From: Aquisalimonas lutea
GTDB lineage: Bacteria > Pseudomonadota > Gammaproteobacteria > Nitrococcales > Aquisalimonadaceae
Length of the DNA stretch: 64,000 bases
Direction: 5' to 3'
NCBI RefSeq assembly: GCF_030409225.1
Contig: NZ_JAUFPK010000001.1
Span: 1,336,730-1,400,729, forward strand
Under the pieces are notes generated by a model that saw only the letters and a list, made by a program, of their open reading frames with translations, was not told where the DNA came from and did not search any database. Made by a program: the position numbers and the translations under genes. Of the stretch, positions 62,204 to 64,000 are shown piece after piece (within the stretch, counting starts at the first letter, position 1; every line of letters begins with the position of its first letter).

Positions 62204-62726
62204 TTCGTGGTTCTGATGTCAGATTCGGCCTCATGATACATAAGCACCGATAGGGTTGTGGCCGTCGCATCGCTGCGCCTCCGTTTGAACGGTACTGGCT
62301 TTCCCGGAGGCTCGTTGGTGTGAGTCACGCCACCATGGTGGACGGACTCCGCTGTGAACCGTACCGGGTTCTTCAGAGCCTATTGGCTGTGGGTCGGCCC
62401 GCTTTGTCTAACCTTCGGAGGTTAAGCTATCGACCCGTTGCGGACCTTCGATCGACGGTTGGGAACGTCTGCGTTCCGTCGGATTAAACACTCTCAGAAA
62501 CTCTAAATCTCATGTTGTCATTGCATTCGGCTGAAGGTCGCAATAGGTCGGGAACTACTTCTGGTTTCTGACAGCCACACCAGGAAAACGCTCCCCGGGA
62601 ACTGCTCAACGAGGCCACGTCGATAGACAGCGCGAGCACCAACCTTGATACGGGTTCCGGCGAAGGGGCGTGCCGCAGCCCCTCGGGCTGCAGCACGCTT
62701 CCCGGTTCCGAGGCTTCCCGCGGCCG
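62204..62726. other. Intergenic region, no gene recognised
   Basis: Over 500 bp between the hsdM fragment and the methyltransferase gene. A small stem TAACCT/AGGTTA with a TCGG loop is at 62409-62424. A minus-strand frame at 62484-62696 is open but not recognisable. Confidence 0.45.
62668..62698 (-). terminator. Large hairpin after the methyltransferase gene
   Basis: GCGTGC-c-GCAGCCC pairs with GGGCTGC-a-GCACGC around a three-base loop, 13 pairs with one mismatch. It lies about 30 bp past the methyltransferase stop. The T-tract is poor, so it may act as a transcript-stabilising end or weak terminator. Confidence 0.5.
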
Positions 62727-63557
62727 TCAGCGCCGTACACCGTGGACCACGCGGTACTGGCGCGGCACCGTGATTCCCAGCTCGTCGGCAAAGCCGTCAT
62801 GGAAGGCCGTGAACTCGGCCTCGAAGCGGGAGCGCTGGTCCGCATCCAGCTTGCCGAGGAGGGTGCGTACCGGGCCGTAGCCCTCGGAGAAGGTTTGCCA
62901 GGCAGCGGCACCGTCGGGCTCCCTGTAGTACGACGTGCCCTCCTCGAAGCGCAGTTCGAAGGCGTCGGACAGCAACTCCCGGAGCCGCTCCGTGCGGCCC
63001 CACTCGAAGGGTGACGGAGGGGGCGCGCCTTCCGGAGCCGGCATATACCCCTTGATGATCCGGAACATCTCGAAGACGTTGCCGTCCGGCGTCCACACTG
63101 CGAGCACCACGCGGCCACCGGGCCGGCAGATACGGGCCAGCTCTGCGGCGGTATCTTCGGGGTGCTGGGTGAACATGACGCCAAAGGTGGAGATTACGGC
63201 GTCGAAGGTGCCGTCGTCGAAAGGCATCGCCTCAGCGTCGCCCTCGATGAAGGGGATCTGTAGTCCACGGGCGGTGGCGCTCTCCCGGGCCGCGTCCAGC
63301 ATCTCCGGGGCGAAATCCAGCCCGGTGACATGGAATCCCCGTTCGGCCAGACGGCGGGCCGTCCAGCCCGTGCCCGTCGCAGCGTCGAGGATGCGCATCT
63401 CCGTGGTGGGTCGGAGCCGGTTGATGGCGTGCTCGATGGCGTCCAAGATGCCTCGGCTGATCTCGTCGTAGGCAGCACCAGCACTGGACCATACCGCCGA
63501 CGGGCCCGCGTTGTGCGGGCGGATGGAACCTTTCTCGGGTTCGGCTGCCGTGTTCAT
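62727..63557 (-). CDS. SAM-dependent class I methyltransferase
   Basis: A 276-residue enzyme of the Methyltransf_11/25 type. Motif I is ILDAATGTGWTARRLAERG, motif II VTGLDFAPEMLDAA, then FIEGDAEAMPFDDGTFDAVI and a post-motif ARICRPGGRVVLAVW. The substrate is unknown. It is divergent in neither direction: the OsmC-like gene lies upstream on the same strand, 69 bp away. Confidence 0.88.
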   Translation of the reverse strand: MNTAAEPEKGSIRPHNAGPSAVWSSAGAAYDEISRGILDAIEHAINRLRPTTEMRILDAATGTGWTARRLAERGFHVTGLDFAPEMLDAARESATARGLQIPFIEGDAEAMPFDDGTFDAVISTFGVMFTQHPEDTAAELARICRPGGRVVLAVWTPDGNVFEMFRIIKGYMPAPEGAPPPSPFEWGRTERLRELLSDAFELRFEEGTSYYREPDGAAAWQTFSEGYGPVRTLLGKLDADQRSRFEAEFTAFHDGFADELGITVPRQYRVVHGVRR

Positions 63558-63626
63558 GATATGCCTCCTTGATGGTTGCTCAGGGCACTGCCAAGTGCCC
63601 TGGGACCACTGGTTGCCGGACTCGCG

Positions 63627-64000
63627 TCAAGAGCGTGCTTCTTGGTGGGCGCCGGTCTCAGGCCGAACCTCCTTCGATTCGGGGCCCACCGCCTGGTCGA
63701 TATGCCAGTCGACAACTACCTCCGTGCCGCCTTTGAGGGTTTGAAACACCGGGCAGCAGCGTTCCGCGCTGCCCATCAACGCTTTCAGCGATTGCCCCGG
63801 GGTATTGACGGGCACTTCCAGAAGCACGTCGCAATGGATCCGCTGGAAGCACACCGGCACCGAAGGATCGACCATGAGGGCGCCGCGCACATCGACCTCG
63901 GCGCTAACGGCGACCTCGGCATTGATAATCTCGACATCCAGCCATTCCGCCAGCATGCGCGTCGTCGAATGCAAGCAGGCTGCTTGGGCCGCGCACAGCA
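63627..64000 (-). CDS. OsmC-family protein, N-terminus cut by window edge
   Basis: At least 123 residues are visible. The first catalytic-type Cys lies in AAQAACLHSTTRML close to the window edge and the second in ERCCPVFQTLKGGTEV, as in OsmC/Ohr and YhfA-like proteins. The segment between is the central beta-alpha core. OsmC-type proteins reduce organic peroxides. The start codon is beyond base 64000. Confidence 0.75.
   Translation of the reverse strand, partial: LCAAQAACLHSTTRMLAEWLDVEIINAEVAVSAEVDVRGALMVDPSVPVCFQRIHCDVLLEVPVNTPGQSLKALMGSAERCCPVFQTLKGGTEVVVDWHIDQAVGPESKEVRPETGAHQEARS

Noticed and set aside
62484..62696. A 70-residue gene before the methyltransferase
   Set aside because: It overlaps the large hairpin at 62668-62698, has no ribosome-binding site, and matches no family I know.
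1..64000. tRNA or rRNA genes, or att sites beside the two integrases
   Set aside because: No cloverleaf, CCA end with T-loop motif or flanking direct repeat was found by reading; a covariance search would be needed to be sure.

Overview
This window looks like chromosomal DNA from a GC-rich, Gram-negative bacterium, most likely a gammaproteobacterium. The main pointers are a lipoprotein cluster with LpoB and YcfL relatives, a complete-looking exosortase (XrtA/EpsH-type) polysaccharide locus, CRP/Vfr-type and sigma-54-type promoter sites, and proteins rich in acidic residues. A halophilic member of the Ectothiorhodospiraceae/Chromatiales is my guess for lineage; that is inference from gene content only.

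Layout. (1) 1-18876: exosortase-associated exopolysaccharide locus, almost all on the minus strand: acyl-CoA ligase, PLP decarboxylase, VanZ-like protein, secretion ATPase, then export lipoprotein (OPX), Wzz-like chain-length protein, tyrosine autokinase, outer-membrane barrel, exosortase fused to EpsI, FemAB-like transferase, two glycosyltransferases, an aminotransferase-like protein and an ATP-grasp protein cut by the window edge. A low-molecular-weight tyrosine phosphatase and an acyl carrier protein lie on the plus strand at its two ends. A decayed Fn3-domain lipoprotein gene sits inside the locus. (2) 18880-21536: remnants of type II secretion genes (gspC, gspN) and a tyrosine recombinase. 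(3) 21537-25381: heme peroxidase, DUF900 hydrolase and class 3 lipase, co-directional. (4) 25423-29168: a gene-poor, repeat-rich stretch with six copies of a 16-bp palindrome whose central dinucleotide alternates AT/GC, a dispersed repeat, and several toxin-antitoxin genes, some decayed. (5) 29228-35931: MDR oxidoreductase, GntR/FCD regulator, acyl-CoA synthetase and a TRAP transporter in P-M-Q order. (6) 36109-49551: MazEF, two diguanylate cyclases, a four-gene operon (periplasmic binding protein, GGDEF-EAL, KaiC, KaiB) and a chemoreceptor. (7) 50280-55048: envelope lipoprotein cluster. (8) 55148-62203: ParDE with a broken toxin, EgtC-EgtB, then a mobile-element graveyard (integrase, frameshifted PIN toxin, GIY-YIG, IS3, IS21-like and hsdM remnants, RhuM-Fic). 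(9) 62727-64000: methyltransferase and the start-truncated OsmC-like gene.

How it fits together. Two perfect CRP-type palindromes occur, one upstream of the polysaccharide export operon and one upstream of a PAS-GGDEF cyclase, and a sigma-54-type promoter sits just before the export operon; this suggests joint control of exopolysaccharide and c-di-GMP. Four genes concern c-di-GMP or KaiC-type signalling in the middle of the window. The most distinctive system is the operon joining a transport-type binding protein without a transporter, a GGDEF-EAL receptor, and KaiC/KaiB without KaiA. Many toxin genes are broken while their antitoxins remain open.
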